This document shows, one piece after another, positions 10,821 to 21,759 of a stretch of 38,569 nucleotides of DNA. The DNA is taken from positions 56,602 through 95,170 of the forward strand of contig NW_003146290.1 in assembly GCF_000003605.2 (NCBI RefSeq), written 5' to 3'. Numbering within the stretch: the first letter of the stretch is position 1; each line of letters opens with the position of its first letter. The notes under the pieces are model-generated. The model worked only from the letters and a program-made list of their open reading frames with translations, was not told the origin of the DNA and ran no database searches. The translations under genes and the position numbers were made by a program. Source of the DNA: Saccoglossus kowalevskii. Lineage: Eukaryota; Hemichordata; Enteropneusta; Harrimaniidae.

Positions 10821-11169
10821 AGCCACACATTAGGTACTAACAGACTAAATGCCAATTTTTTGAATAGTTGCCAGGGCTGACAACAAGGAGTAGTTTATTT
10901 CAGAGTTGAGCTGGTGCCATACGGTTTGAGTGACACATGTGGAACTCTATGGAAAGGTGAATGGCCTGAAATAACTGTTCTTAGCAACAAACTGGTTCAG
11001 TGTTTCGGCCAATGAACTAATGCTCAGAATGAATAGACTTGCCTTGGTACATATTAGACCAGTATCTCTGACAAACCCAGATACCTGAAACATTTAATTA
11101 CTAACATATTTGGTGATGATGTAGCCTACATCTAGTTAAGAGTAGTCCATCTTTTATCCTCTCTGATGC

Positions 11170-11400
11170 AAGACATCATCCAAGCTTGATCTTTGGCATG
11201 AACTATTTTGGCTGCAAATCCAAAACACTCAAAAGCTGTTTTTATAGCTCGAAGAACTGTTTCATGACTTTTATTGACCCTTTGTGGCTACAGAGGCTGT
11301 TTTGCAAGCTGAAAATCAAAAAACCCGGAGGCTATTTTTAAAGCTGCTGGCGCTGTTTTACGACTGTATTTGTACCCTTGTTGCTACAGGGACCATTTCT
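11170..11400. repeat. Diverged tandem repeats with GCTGTTTT motif
   Basis: Units of very roughly 90 bp share (A/G)GCTGTTTT, an AAGCTG-like step and a TTGACC(C)TTTGTGGCTACAG / TTGTACCCTTGTTGCTACAG segment. Similar AAAACAGC and GCTGTTTT motifs return at 12810-13060, on the far side of the family T insertion. No coding potential is seen. Confidence 0.4.
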
Positions 11401-11509
11401 ATCCCTAGTGGCAAGAAGATGTTTACTCTTTCTCTTCTCCATACGTTCCAGTGAGCAACAGATGCTTTGAAGTTTTTACAGGTAAATGCTTGATTTTGTA
11501 TTCAAAAAT

Positions 11510-11765
11510 TTACTTCTGCACTGCATAAAAAAAAGTTCCTCGAAAATTTCCCCAGTAAAAACAACATTCTGATTGGTTAATAAAATAATGGACTTGACCA
11601 GTCAGGTCAGAGGGTGTTGCTGCAGGTGAAATCATGCAGAAAAACATCATGGTGGGAGTTACATTGCATAAAGAATTTTTGTACAATCTAAAACATTCAA
11701 CAACAAAGATAACGATGAAGCTCCTCGCATCCATTGCTTCCATTTGTATCTCATACAAGTACCGA
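11510..11765 (+). mobile_element. Family T transposon, internal fragment (copy A)
   Basis: This stretch aligns with the promoter and first-exon block of the copies at 11827, 30152 and 35872. It has ATTGG at 11572, AGGTCA at 11604, AGGTGA at 11624 and ATG at 11649. A run matching AACATTCAACAACAAAGATA follows near 11690. The terminal repeats are missing. It lies only about 60 bp left of a complete copy, so the site may have taken insertions twice. Confidence 0.6.
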
Positions 11766-11826
11766 GGAAATAATTCTCAGATTTGTTCTTCTTGTCAATC
11801 AATGATATCTTTTCAATTCTCATATA

Positions 11827-12744
11827 CCGTACTCGACCGCGTTAGCGCCCATGCCCAGGCAAGCGCCCACCCCCCACTTTTGCGCAATTTTTATATTTGG
11901 GGTCACATTCGGCAAAGCGCCCACCCCTTCAAAATGCAACTAATTTAAAACTTGGTCTTGCGTAACAAATCTTGGTAATCATTTTTATATGATACAGCAT
12001 GGATATTGATCGCTGTGAACATGTTGTGAATGCGTAGAACACGGTAACCGTGCGTAAACTACGCTTCGACAATGACCTGTTAATACAAGTAAAATGCGAT
12101 AAATATTTCATGCCATATACAGTTCACTACTCCAAAATGGCTAGTTACTAGTTTTTTGAAAAACCATGTCGTTTATTCACTGAAATCAATTCCAACAGAT
12201 CGTACTTCGATATCGATATTCACTTTCGCATTGCGTTACCGGAAAGTCTTCGGGAATTTTCCGAAGAATTGCGTCAGTACAACACAGCTTTCTGATTAGT
12301 TAATAACCAACTTGACCCATTAGGTCAAAGGACGCTGCTGTAGGTCAAATCTGCAATTGCATCATGGCGGAAAGTGATTTTCATCGAGAGTTTGCGTACG
12401 ATCCAACAACTTCGTCAGTGGAAATAATATGACAATTTTGACTTTGACTCTGTTCCAAAAGACTCAAATGTTTTTAATTCCGTAAATTATGGTGGTACGT
12501 AATTAATATTGTAATAAAATGTGCGTATTTTTTGTGATCATTTCTGTTTCTTCATTGTGAAAATCAATGACGACGCAACTAATTTAGTAATTTGATTTTC
12601 CCTCAAAGACGTAATCTGTCACTTGATGAATCAAAATTTTCATTTGCACTCTTTTTCGAGGGGGGTGCTCGGGTAAGCGCCCACCCCTACAAAATCGTGA
12701 TTTTCTGAGTTGAGGCCCCTGGGCGCTAACACGGTCAAGTACGG
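11827..12744 (+). mobile_element. Family T terminal-inverted-repeat transposon, complete (copy B)
   Basis: The ends CCGTACTCGACCGCGTTAGC and, on the other strand, CCGTACTTGACCGTGTTAGC are inverted repeats. They are flanked by TA on both sides (11825-11826 and 12745-12746), consistent with a TA target duplication as in Tc1/mariner/pogo-type elements. Subterminal AGCGCCCAcc motifs occur twice more on the left and once more on the right. At 918 bp without a transposase frame, it is non-autonomous. It carries a promoter-like block, an ATG at 12364 opening a 22-codon frame (MAESDFHREFAYDPTTSSVE..), and a splice donor at 12495. The superfamily is inferred only from the TA flank. Confidence 0.8.
12292..12366 (+). 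promoter_or_regulatory. Promoter-like block in family T copy B
   Basis: The order is ATTAG (12295, a decayed CCAAT-type box), TGACCC (12313), AGGTCAAAGG (12322), AGGTCA (12342) and ATG (12364). AGGTCA is the nuclear-receptor half-site, and AGGTCAAAGG resembles a one-spaced direct repeat. The order and spacing are held in the other copies. Activity is inference. Confidence 0.45.
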
Positions 12745-12809
12745 TAAATGACAATGAACCTTAAAATGAAATTATTTTATAAAAATAACTTTTTAACCCA
12801 CTCCCCAAA

Positions 12810-13060
12810 TAATCCAAGCTGTTTACGGTTGTTTTCAGGTTTCTAAAACAGTTATAGTAATAAGCCTAAGGCTGTCTTATTTAAATAATTTTGAACTATT
12901 CAGCTGCATATGAGGTATAAAACAGCCTTGGCTCATTCGTAATAGCTATCAGAAAGGGTGTTTTACAGTTGTTTTCAAGTTGATGAGCTTTGCATAACAG
13001 CAAAAAAACAGCCTAATTTCAGCTTCCCATCTCAGACCCAAAGCAGCCTGAAAAAACCAA
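12810..13060. repeat. AAAACAGC/GCTGTTTT-rich region
   Basis: Several AAAACAG, GCTGTTT and GTTGTTTTCA motifs recur. The sequence resembles the repeats at 11170-11400, suggesting one older locus split by the family T insertions. Confidence 0.35.
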
Positions 13061-13274
13061 TGATATTTTGATTGTGAAAGAAATCCTGAGTGAATCTACT
13101 TAAAGAGCGCCCTCAGTGGGTTGGTCTACAGGTTTATTATAAAGCACTTGCAGATTGACAGATTTCAGAAGTCAGAATTTCAAACTTTGTTACAAATTTC
13201 AAAATAAACCTGTACTTTCTTTTAAAAAAATTTGGAATCAAGAACTTTAGCCTATGGGAAACTATGTCCAATTA

Positions 13275-13328
13275 ATAAATTATGGTGAAAATTGGTAAAA
13301 ATTATGGTGAAAATTGGTAAAAATTATA
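13275..13328. repeat. 22-bp tandem duplication
   Basis: The unit TATGGTGAAAATTGGTAAAA plus AT is repeated slightly more than twice without mismatch, indicating a recent duplication. Confidence 0.85.
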
Positions 13329-13513
13329 ACTGCTCATTCGGACATTGTTAACAGTTAATAACATGTTGTGTGGTACAAACTATATTATAAAATAATTTGC
13401 AAACAATTCTTATTCTTAAGACAGATTGTATAGGAAACAATTACATAAACAAGTCATGGTCAGAAGCTTGTCTGTAGTTATATGGTTGTGGCTGAAAAAA
13501 ACAAAGGCAGGTA

Positions 13514-13527
13514 CCCCCCCCCCCCCC
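13514..13527. repeat. C14 homopolymer
   Basis: A run of 14 C followed by seven A. Its length may be an assembly estimate. Confidence 0.9.
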
Positions 13528-14265
13528 AAAAAAAGGTTGTATAGCATACAGTGTTTTGAACATCCTACACAATTCACAGGTTTCTTGACTGGAAAAACTG
13601 TTTTCAATAGACAGTATGGTAGAAAAAGTACAATAGTGAAAATGACCAGCAGGTAATTCCAGGTAATATGCAATAACATGTTCATCTATATCTAAGTTGT
13701 AAGATGATGTTACTGTACAGGTTGTTATAGTAGTATGCTCAGTAACTTTTGGAAAAATTCAGTCTGAATCACAGATTCATAAATATATTAATACATGCAG
13801 TAGTGAGAAAAATTAGTGAAACAATCTTGTCCATTTGTTAACAAAATTAGCACTTCTTTTGAATATCCAAATTCATATACATATCTCTCCTGGCACAATA
13901 GATTTGGGTTTACTTCTTCAGCAAATTTTGCATTTTTTTTCCATCAATATAAAATTGAAAAAATCAAAGACAGCTTAGAAGGAACTCCTGTGTGCTGAGA
14001 GTATTGGAGACACATTAAATTTAATTCAAAATTTGCCCTTCAAACAAAAAGCTTGGCTAATACCTGTCTGCTATTTGAGATGCACAACATGAAAACAATG
14101 TGATTCACATTATCAAAATTTATAATACTTACATTTGATTTTTCAGTCAAATAAATTCCAGAGCATGTCTGTGATGGAGCCAATTTAAATCTGATTTTTT
14201 TTAAATATCTGAAATGGGCTAATAGATAATCAATATGCATGTTTATCAACATTAAACTAATGTCT

Positions 14266-14930
14266 ATGGATTACCCCAATGAAGCAAATGAAATATTATA
14301 CAAATTAAGCAATTATTATGCATAGATTTAGGTCTGTATATTGTTTCAGGCCTCACATGTCAAAAGTTTCATTATAATACAATGATTAATCCTAACTAAA
14401 TTAGCAGAAAGCTGAAAAGTAAATTATTATGCAAATTAGGTAATTATTAAAAAATGAACAGGTCTGTGCATTGTTCTAGAGCATCTAGATATCAAGTTTC
14501 ATTGAAATGGAATAATTAGTACTTGTGATATTGGTGTGAAAGCTGAAAAATGGCTAATTATGCAAATTAGGTAATTAATATGCACATGTTTTTAACCTAT
14601 CATGTCTGTGCATTGTCTTATGACATCTATGTACAAAGTTTCATTGAAATGTGATAAATACTTGAGATATCAGTGGAAAAGTCATCACCAGAGCATCTAT
14701 GTACCACGTTTCATCAAAATCCAATGAATGGCTCTTCAGATATTAGTGGAAGTCATGGAACAGCAAAAAATTAAGCTAATTATCAGGCAAATTAAGTAAT
14801 CAATATGCATGGATTTCAACCAAAACCTAATCAAATCTGCGCATTAGCCCAGAGCATCTATTCACCAAGTTTCATTAAAAACCAACATATGGTTCTTGAG
14901 ATATCAGTGGAACGAACAGACAGACAGATA

Positions 14931-14985
<55 letters not shown>
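14266..14985 (+). mobile_element. Family 1 element with four core units
   Basis: Four core units start near 14290, 14425, 14560 and 14777, recognisable by variants of ATGCAAATTAGGTAATTA and CAAGTTTCATTGAAATG. Spacings are about 135, 135 and 217 bp. The array ends in GACA steps and a long CA run (14932-14978). The terminal hairpin found in other copies is missing, so the end is truncated or diverged. Confidence 0.7.
14932..14978. repeat. CA microsatellite
   Basis: More than 20 nearly uninterrupted CA units at the end of a family 1 element. Confidence 0.95.
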
Positions 14986-14987
<2 letters not shown>

Positions 14988-15120
14988 AACCGTTGTTGTA
15001 TAGACATACATTGGATTAACTTTTAATATAGTTGCGATATGAACTTGATCTTTAATATATATAGTTGCGATTAAATTGGAGTTTAATTAAATAAAAGTTG
15101 AATATCCTGTGACTTAACAT

Positions 15121-15222
15121 AGAAGCTTTAATAGGTTTAGTAAAGGGGTAGATATGGTACAATTATATTAATATTAATATAAATTGAACCATACCTTTCC
15201 CCTTTACTAAATCTAAGCTACG
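15121..15222. repeat. Near-perfect ~100-bp palindrome (fold-back element or hairpin RNA)
   Basis: The left arm (TTTAGTAAAGGGG at 15136-15148, TATGGTACAATT to about 15164) pairs with the right arm (AATTGAACCATA near 15182, CCCCTTTACTAAA near 15199). The symmetric centre is at 15172/15173 in TATTAATATTAATA. Flanking AAGCTT and AAGCTA extend the stem outward with a bulge. No coding frame is present. Either a small fold-back MITE or a pre-miRNA-like hairpin would fit. Confidence 0.75.
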
Positions 15223-15229
15223 CAAACTT

Positions 15230-15852
15230 GACTTAAAATCGATTAAATATTAATAAAAATTATGAAAATAGTGAGGGTTGTCACAATGAAGGTCCTGTCA
15301 TCAGAAGCGGTGTAAAGTTAAATTGAAGTCGTCACAATGTTGGTACTATACACAAACAAATACTAGAGTCAAAAACCTTTCATCAAGTGATTCAAGAATC
15401 CAACTACTGCAGTTACCAAACTATGTGATAGTCAAATTACAATCGACTGAATATGAGTTTGTCTTTATCCGTTAAGTATGAAAGAAAAATACATTGTTGT
15501 CAAGTGTCATTACATGTAGGTAAACTTTTGACAACAGAGAAAAACAAAACATATCATATATCATTGGTTTTTATAGTCTATATGTTGCTACTCTATAGAG
15601 TTCATGCAGTGATGCGCTATGTACCCTCCCACTCAATAGCTAAATAGGCTATCAACAAACTGACCAATATGTCTGACTATGAAACCATTATGTCTGCAAA
15701 CAACAGGATGACTGGCATACAAATGGTGTGAACAAAGTTTGGAAAAGGTTACTGCTAAATTGTATTGTATTTGGCAATATAATTTTGAGGACACAAAAAA
15801 CAAATTTAAACACAATTGGTTACAAAAGAAATGGTAAAGCATCAACAAACTA
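15230..15852. other. No gene seen
   Basis: Unassigned AT-rich sequence. Short frames at 15453-15647 (plus) and 15633-15848 (minus) show no domain. Confidence 0.45.
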
Positions 15853-16400
15853 AACCACCACCAGTCAGTCAGCCACTTTTAATCAAAAGGTGAAACAAAG
15901 CAACATACATGAGAAACCCATAATGTGTGAAGTTTGAATAAATTGGCATGCCTAATACAACCTCCGTCATCAGCCAAACAATAGCTGCTGTCAAGATAAC
16001 TAATACCAGCTCATCCATTTGTTTCAATAACACTGTGGTCAGGTTGTCAGTACAACATCTATGTCAGCATTAAAACTGTTTTTAATGCATCAATTTCACA
16101 GATAACAGTGTTTAATCCCCTGTTAATTATTAATTATTTGTATTTTCGGACAATATAAATGGTGTTACATATACATCATTTGATCAGCCATCTTAATCTG
16201 AAGAAAGCAAGTGCATTGTGGGGCAAAAAAAAAAACTTCCATGCATGACCCACAAAAACAAATGTCCATCTCTGCATTTGCAGACACATTCAAGCAATAA
16301 TCTCAGCTTTCTATTAAACTGTGTCCAAACAAATACCATTGGACTCCATCCAACTAAAAATATGAAATCAGAGACAGTCTTGAAATGAATAAGTATGAGA
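15853..16400 (+). mobile_element. Family 2 array, old copy
   Basis: Core fragments such as CACCAGTCAGTCAGCCACTT (15857), GATCAGCCATCTTAATCTGA (16182) and GTGTCCAAACAAATACCATT (16321) match family 2 cores and the decayed terminal region. It has no microsatellite. Boundaries are approximate. Confidence 0.5.
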
Positions 16401-17011
16401 AAATCACACCAATAGTATTTATAAAAGCAACATTAATTTCATAAATGTATATTTTACAAGAAGAAATAAATAAAAAAAGCTCCACTGATGACAGACAAAT
16501 AATGTATAGCTACATTGTATGTTGACAAACGACACAAATTTAGATAAAAAAACAATAACTTATTAAATGTTCAAGCTCATCTTAATGAACAGATAGGGTG
16601 TTACAGTGGGCAGACTGACTGGCTGATATATTTTACAGACCAAAATTAATAAAGAGATAATCTCACACAAATAAGAAAACAGATGATTTGGCTTGGCATG
16701 GCATTGGTTTGAAAACACTGAACACGATAACGACATGTAGTTAATCCGATCTTTGCCTTTTTTTCCCCATTAACAGACACATCTGTCAATTGCAAATTTA
16801 TCTTTTCAATTTCGAAAAGATCTCTTCAACATTTTCAGTCTAATAAGCCAGAAATTGTCTGTGCCGAATTTACAAGAGATTTATTGGAAGATAAAATTAC
16901 ATAAACAATGCTATCATCATGCTGACAATAAAATGTTCACACCTAAGGTATCGATCAATCACATCTCCACCAAAAGATCCATTTTTTTGGATAGATAAGG
17001 TTTGGTTGAAA
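16401..17011. other. No gene seen up to assembly gap
   Basis: AT-rich unassigned sequence running into the N gap. Confidence 0.4.
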
Positions 17012-17111
17012 NNNNNNNNNNNNNNNNNNNNNNNNNNNNNNNNNNNNNNNNNNNNNNNNNNNNNNNNNNNNNNNNNNNNNNNNNNNNNNNNNNNNNNNNN
17101 NNNNNNNNNNN
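17012..17111. other. Assembly gap, 100 N
   Basis: Exactly 100 unknown bases, a common placeholder for a gap of unknown size. Features cannot be joined across it safely. Confidence 0.99.
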
Positions 17112-20100
17112 TTCATCTCAACAGCTGTAAATTCAGGAATTTATTTCTAAGGTTGTTAAAAAATATCAGCCGAGCTGATTCAGTCATTTCTTATCTGTTT
17201 TCATTATGCAAACTAATAAATTACTGTCTGCAGTGTTAAAGTTATTAACGACAAGAAAAAAAACCTACTAATCAGAGGGACTCGCTTTATTTATTTGATC
17301 ACAGTACTTTTCATAGAATGTCGTAAATTTGAAGATTAGACGTACTCCTTGAATTGCACAGGACATTATTCAAGGCTTTGTTTCGTTGAAATCTAGCAGA
17401 AACATATTTCCAATGCATTATTAACAATTGCAGGTGCTACAATCAGAGAATTACATCAAATTTACCTTCACAATGTAAGTATATTAGAAGGAAAATAGAA
17501 TGGAGTACAAGGCAATGAAATGAAATAATTTGTATCTTGTTTGAGCATGTATAAATAACAAATAGTGACACAGTACACTGACAATTACTGAAAAGGTGTG
17601 TTCTGTGGTTTGATGCATACGATATGGAACTTGGATAGAAGTGCTTGGGGGGTCAACCTATGAATAAAATTGTGTGTGAATGAATGTTCAACACAAAAAG
17701 TAATATACGCAAAACTTGCACGGCAAACAAAATCATTCAATTTCTTACTTCTCAATGTAATGAAGTTGGTTTTTAGATATCACAGGACGTTATAATTGCA
17801 AGGACTCTGCACTTCCTAGTATTGCGTGACAAGGCTGAGACAGGATATCTGCCAGACTACATTTCACTGATCATCTACACACATGCCAGTTCTCGTGCAG
17901 TTATCACGCAATAATGTGTCATACTTTATTCCCTAAATATTTAATTATGAACACAGGAAAGTTGAATATACAGTTAGTTCATCTTACTAGTTTGAATGAC
18001 TGAATTTCAAGTTCTGTACATGTAACAATAGGCGATCAATTAATCCAGACGAAACTCCAGTTTTCATTCAGGTGCAATACACCACAGTCAGGAGTTATTA
18101 ATGAAGGAAAATGATTAATGTTAAATTACAAAAATTATTGAGCAAAAATGAAAAATTATATTTCATATTTAATTTATTTCTCAAAACTGACAAAAAACCC
18201 AATGTGAGAGAAAGGAGCCAATCATCCTATGTATGTCGACTACACTTTGCACTACAGAATGATTGGATTTTTTAATGTGCACTAACACAATAACTACTGT
18301 ACTATGTATGTCAAAATATAATTAAAGACATTCTGCAAGATAAAGTCTAACAAGTCTCAAAACATCATACAAAAACTTGTATTAAAATAAATTTCTTCTA
18401 AAATAGATGGAGTACCATATTACTCCTATTCAACAAATAGAATGCATAAACCATTTATAAAATAGAACCATTTAATTTCACAATTTTGATGTTTTCACCA
18501 ATGTTCACATGGATTTATTTTAACGATTTTTACTTAATAGTGAAATTAAAACCAGAATAATTAATGCATATACAGTATTGTTTCCAATATCAATTTGATT
18601 GAGTTATGTTAAAAAGTCAAAGTACCCCCAAGCATAGTTCAAATTAATGTGCGTGTCAAATTCTGAAGAAGGTTGCAATTACTGCTTTAACTCATGTAGC
18701 ATCCTAATAGTCATAGAACTAGAATTTTTATCAACTGCTCCATTTGCGAATAAGTGCTCATTAACATATTAGGATACTAATCAAGTGTCTCCTCTTAACT
18801 TACACAAGAATGCATTCACCATGCACAGGTGCTTGCATGGTGTCAATAAGCATCCATTCTTTGTTACGACCAAAGACGTAAGATGTATTTGTGCTGTCAG
18901 TATGGAGCTGATCAAGGTTTATCACAAATAGACAAATGATGTATTATCAGTATCATCAATCCTCGACAAGGCAGTCGAAATTGTCACAAATGTGATTAAA
19001 ATTCTCTAGAGGCAACTAATAATTTTTTCCTGGTCTGCTTGGACTATGGAGAATGTTTGTTAAAACATCATCTTGAATATTTTCAGGCCCATACAGTAGG
19101 CAGTGGTAGTCTCACACAATTTCAATGCGAATCACATGTGTAGTATGATCTTAACAGCATTCCTAATCATAAATCATACAAGCAACTCTTATTTCAGTAT
19201 AGATATGACAATAATGAAATTTCTTTGGATAAGGAAATGAAACCTGAAAGTCATAAAATTGTAATTTGAACTTTCAAGAATTTTAGTCTATAGACAACAT
19301 AAAAATAATGTTTATGTGTTTGTTAGGTAATGCCTGATCTGAACAGTCAATGCATTCACAACAACCAAGACAGTTCATATATCAAATTGTGGCAAACATG
19401 ATTTGAGGGAGGAAACTGTCATTTGTGCTCATGTTTTGTTTACATGTTCCATCTCACTAAAACAATAAATTTGCAAAATAGATTTCTGCTAGGCAATTGA
19501 GTTTTCTGAGCAATCTGAAAAATAACTGTAAAATCTACATCGCATCATACCACTCTAAAATATTATATATACCTCAGCCACATGCTGGTAGCAATTGGAT
19601 GTGAGCTGATTGATTCACATTCAACACAGAGGGCCAAGTTTCTTCATCGATACTTATTCTCACATTAGACAGTGAAAAAGGTTATAAGTTCAACAGTTTT
19701 TGTTGGCATCTTTCAGTCTGTTATACCGGTACATATGAATGTCCTCAGCAATTCTGCCTATTCAGTTTGTATTATTAATCCCAACTCTCAATTGGGTATC
19801 AATAAACAACTACAATGACGCACATAGACTGCAATGGGGTCGTTCTATTTCTTTGCATAATACCCAAATGAACTTTTCAACTGGCAGGTATTTATGTTAG
19901 TTTTATTTTTGCAACTCGGCAGACATAATACACACAACAGACAACCACCACCAGGGGCAAGGCAGTCAGAAGATTTAGAAAAATATTGGCATCCAATTCT
20001 ACTGTATTATACACATGGGAGCTTTAATTACATGAACAAACAAGTTGTAAATTATGCACATGTCATTAAAATTATACATTGCTTCATACTATAATTCCCT

Positions 20101-20151
20101 TAATTTTCACGATTTGATGATTTTATGGCATTTCTTAAGACAAAATCTTAC
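17112..20151. other. No gene seen, 3 kb
   Basis: Low-GC sequence without a supported exon or recognised repeat family. Small inverted repeats exist (for example CACCATGCA/TGCATGGTG at 18817-18842). Confidence 0.45.
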
Positions 20152-20200
20152 CTGCTGACAACTTGTGTCGTCGGACCCAGAGTAATTTTCACAATTTCTT
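20152..20200 (-). CDS. Candidate 49-bp internal exon, unknown gene
   Basis: On the minus strand a pyrimidine-rich tract ending TTTTGCCTACCAG precedes 49 bases that end GTCAGCAG before a strong donor GTAAGA. GC and CpG content rise sharply within the 49 bases. Two frames are open: one reads EIVKITLGPTTQVVS (phase 1 in, phase 2 out), the other RNCENYSGSDDTSCQQ (phase 2 in, phase 0 out). I recognise neither. It lies on the same strand as the CUB exon but 18 kb upstream, with phases that do not join directly, so a shared gene is only possible. It scores well as an exon but rests on splice signals alone. Confidence 0.4.
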
Positions 20201-21675
20201 CTGGTAGGCAAAATCTAACAAAAAAGTAGTTAATTCTAACCTGAGAGAAGAAGAAACTAATATTCTAATTTTATTGGCAGAGATAGCAGTAAACACTTTT
20301 TTTAATTATCCATGGACGAGATTTACTGTTAATTAATAAATATTTAAATAATATTTAGAAACTGAAATGAAAATGGCAGTTTAAAACTGTCTAACCAATT
20401 ACTAATTTGGACATCACTGTTACAGATGAATATAAATTTGAAATTACTTTAGTTACATTCAATCAATCTATCTGTTCTTAGTACAAGAGTGCCTTAATTT
20501 ATAAATGTTTACAAAAAATTATCTATGGGCAATCCAAAATGAGTGTAATTAGACCTCAATTTTCTGTATTAAGATGAACTTGTATTATCAATTCATTTCC
20601 ACTCATCAGGACTCCCTAAATGAAAATGCTAATGCGATCCCCAAATTACTGTCTCGTGCATAATACCTTACTGATTGGCTGAAGATTTGAGTTCAACCTA
20701 GAAAATGAATATTATCACTTTAGTTTGACTCAATATTTGTATACAAGAAATTATGAAAGAATATTCATGCAAATTAGACTTTTTGGTTAATACTTTTTAC
20801 CTCAAAGTCATAATTTCAAATTTATCTACATCATAATGTGTTGACTTTCTTGACATGAAAAATTACTCTAATAATGAAATCCTAGAAAACAATTTTTAAA
20901 GCTATTTGAATACTTCCTGTTTTACCATTTGTACCTGAATGAGAATCCCACCAGAATAAAACTTAAAAGTGTTGTTACAAATCAAAGAATTATACATGTA
21001 TGCATTGCCTGCTGATGAAACAAATGTTTCGTTTATAAGCACTTCACTTAGACATGGGTTTTTAATACACATACATGAACATATATAGTGCCAAACATTT
21101 AAGGATACACACTTTTGACACAAGAATTTTTTTTTTAAATTTGGTCAAATTATTCTCTGTGACTGGCCATTTGAAAGTCTGACGTAAATGAACAACAATT
21201 GTATGCATTTGCTTTTTGACATAAAAATGATGAAACCTTCAATCAGCAAAATATCCATATGTAGTGAGGCTTTAAAATGTCCATGTCTATCCATAATTTA
21301 GCACACTGCAGGGAGAATCATGTCTGTTTGTTACTAGTTTTCCATTGCAGTCAAGATATATGCATCAGTCAAGCTCTGATTTGGGACACTGTGCACTAAC
21401 ATATTTTGTAGGCTCCTCTCGTTCACAGAAGTTCTCAGACATTACATCTCATAATGTTTTGTATTCATATGGGATATCCAGCAAGCCAATTTATCACACT
21501 TCCAACAAAGTCTGTCAACATATATAAGAGTTTCTTTTACATCTGAAGTAAAGTCAGAAACACAGGCTTAGTTGTGAATATACCTTCTCTGATGATGTAC
21601 TTATATTTTATAGCCTAATTTATGTGCCCTAAAATTTTCTTCCATATAATTCAAATTAACCCAACACAAATCTAG
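20201..21675. other. No gene seen
   Basis: AT-rich, no recognised repeats. Short frames such as 20902-21123 (minus) and 21345-21527 (plus) lack domains and splice context. Confidence 0.45.
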
Positions 21676-21753
21676 GGCAGCAGCAGCAGTGACGACGAGA
21701 CAGAAGCAGACAAGCATGGAAAGCCTGAAGACAATCACGTACGTGGGTTCCAG
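21676..21753 (+). CDS. Candidate 78-bp acidic internal exon; faintly HP1-hinge-like
   Basis: An AATCTAG acceptor is followed by 78 bases (26 codons) and then a donor CAG|GTAATAG. The bases are much richer in GC and CpG than the flanks. In phase 0 the exon reads a serine run and acidic stretch (GSSSSDDETEADKHG) and ends HVRGFQ. Heterochromatin protein 1 (CBX1/3/5 type) has a charged, phosphorylated hinge that ends RGF just before the chromoshadow domain (RGFxRGL..), so an HP1 hinge exon is one reading. I found no chromodomain or chromoshadow exon in the window. Any other protein with an acidic serine-rich linker would fit as well. Exon status is moderately supported; identity is weak. Confidence 0.4.
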
Positions 21754-21759
21754 GTAATA

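Larger units (their letters stand above)
13061..14265. other. No gene seen
   Basis: Contains a 22-bp tandem duplication (13275-13328, TATGGTGAAAATTGGTAAAA) and a run of 14 C (13514-13527) but no supported exon. Confidence 0.45.

Noticed and set aside
10761-10826. A true tRNA gene on the minus strand
   Set aside because: The A and B boxes are present, but the acceptor and anticodon arms do not pair well and the sequence continues into a SINE-like body.
18817-18842. CACCATGCA/TGCATGGTG hairpin
   Set aside because: A 9-bp stem with 8-nt loop is expected by chance at this scale, and no repeat or transcript context supports it.
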